A stretch of DNA of 5,125 nt, taken from positions 1 to 5,125 of the forward strand of contig JAGLIU010000327.1 of NCBI GenBank assembly GCA_023142805.1, given 5' to 3'. Shown piece by piece: positions 4,679-5,125 of the stretch. The stretch is from Candidatus Omnitrophota bacterium (GTDB lineage Bacteria; Omnitrophota; Gorgyraeia; Tantalellales; Tantalellaceae). Under the pieces are notes generated by a model that was not told the DNA's origin, did no database searches, and saw only the letters and a program-made list of their open reading frames with translations. The translations under genes were made by a program, and so were the position numbers. The stretch's first letter is position 1. Each line of letters starts with the position of its first letter.

Positions 4679-5125
4679 GCCAGAGTAGCGGGAATCATTT
4701 TTCTGACAGAATTTATCATAAATATCTCGTCAGCTTTTAACAGATCTTCTTTATAGAGTACTCTTTCCTTTAAGGGGAAATTTTCTTTTTGCAGTAAATA
4801 TGACCTATAAGTACCCGGCAGAAGACCGCAGGAAACGGGTGGGGTGAAATAAGTTTGTCCCGCGCGTATTATTATGTTTGATATTGTTCCCTCGGTTATT
4901 TCATTTTGTTGATTGCGATAAATGATGTCAAAAAAACCTTTCGCGCGGCATTTCGCCAGGTTATGATCATATAAAGAGCGGTTAGTTGTTTTGTGATAAA
5001 GAAATTCATCGGTCCGGTCGGTCTTATTGCGCGAAAAAGTAACTTTCACGGGTAATTTAGTCGGTTCGTCTAAAGGCAGGGAAGAGAGTTGAAGCTTTCC
5101 TGTTTTTTTCAGGGTAAGACGAACG
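4672..5125 (-). CDS. pabC: 4-amino-4-deoxychorismate lyase, class IV aminotransferase fold (partial; possibly PabB-PabC fusion)
   Basis: The frame is open from the right edge to TAA (4674-4672), giving the last 150 residues; the start is outside the window. A GTG at 5049 is not the real start, because 25 further in-frame codons upstream (VRLTLKKTGKLQLSS...) continue family-like sequence. FLYHKTTNRSLYD (fragment residues 41-53) carries Lys45, the expected pyridoxal-phosphate lysine. EGTISNI (78-84), TPPVSCGLLPGTYR (94-107) and ADEIFMINSVRK (132-143) are typical cofactor-pocket and end motifs. The enzyme would split 4-amino-4-deoxychorismate into pyruvate and p-aminobenzoate for folate. The YHKTTNR wording is what I associate with proteins in which this domain is fused behind PabB, so a fusion is quite possible; a branched-chain or D-amino-acid aminotransferase is less likely. 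It converges on the ferritin-like gene with a 2-bp gap. Confidence 0.82.
   Translation of the reverse strand, partial: VRLTLKKTGKLQLSSLPLDEPTKLPVKVTFSRNKTDRTDEFLYHKTTNRSLYDHNLAKCRAKGFFDIIYRNQQNEITEGTISNIIIRAGQTYFTPPVSCGLLPGTYRSYLLQKENFPLKERVLYKEDLLKADEIFMINSVRKMIPATLAG

Noticed and set aside
5047..5049. GTG (minus strand) as the start of the pabC-type gene
   Set aside because: The frame continues upstream to the window edge with family-like residues, and a start here would remove the N-terminal domain needed for the fold.

Overview
The window is ordinary chromosomal DNA from an AT-rich (about 40% GC by eye), Gram-negative-type bacterium with an anaerobic lifestyle. The Gram-negative call rests on two lipopolysaccharide genes (lpxD for lipid A, hldD for inner-core heptose) and an inner-membrane sensor with a periplasmic domain. 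The anaerobic call rests on the tail of a radical-SAM activase for class III ribonucleotide reductase. Frequent ATA and AGA codons, canonical sigma-70 promoters and strong purine-rich ribosome sites are seen throughout. The mixture would fit an uncultured PVC-like or Omnitrophota-type lineage, but the sequence cannot prove a phylum.

Layout. Bases 1-300 are the C-terminal 99 residues of an NrdG-type activase, followed by a weak terminator-like hairpin. Bases 390-820 are a self-contained single-gene unit: consensus promoter (TTGACA-N17-TATATT), HU-family DNA-binding protein, strong intrinsic terminator. Bases 842-2916 are a two-gene LPS operon, lpxD-hldD, with its own TTGAGT-N18-TATAAT promoter and a 15-bp gap between the genes. 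A membrane-bound diguanylate cyclase converges on hldD from the minus strand (2917-4050); the two stop codons abut with no spacer. A 133-bp divergent intergenic region carries a good promoter for a ferritin-like/rubrerythrin-family protein (4184-4669) and a weaker one for the cyclase. Finally, a class IV aminotransferase-fold gene (4-amino-4-deoxychorismate lyase, PabC or the tail of a PabB-PabC fusion) enters from the right edge on the minus strand and stops 2 bp from the ferritin-like gene.

How the genes relate. lpxD and hldD both serve outer-membrane LPS assembly and are probably co-transcribed. The other genes are separate transcription units for deoxynucleotide synthesis, nucleoid structure, c-di-GMP signalling, iron or oxidative-stress chemistry and folate synthesis. 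I see no mobile element, CRISPR array, tRNA, rRNA, phage gene or defence system, and nothing that amounts to an undescribed multi-gene system. The points most worth a second look are the ferritin-like protein, whose N-terminal half appears to lack the usual iron-ligand glutamates while the C-terminal half keeps its own, and the two convergent junctions where small hairpins lie across both stop codons.
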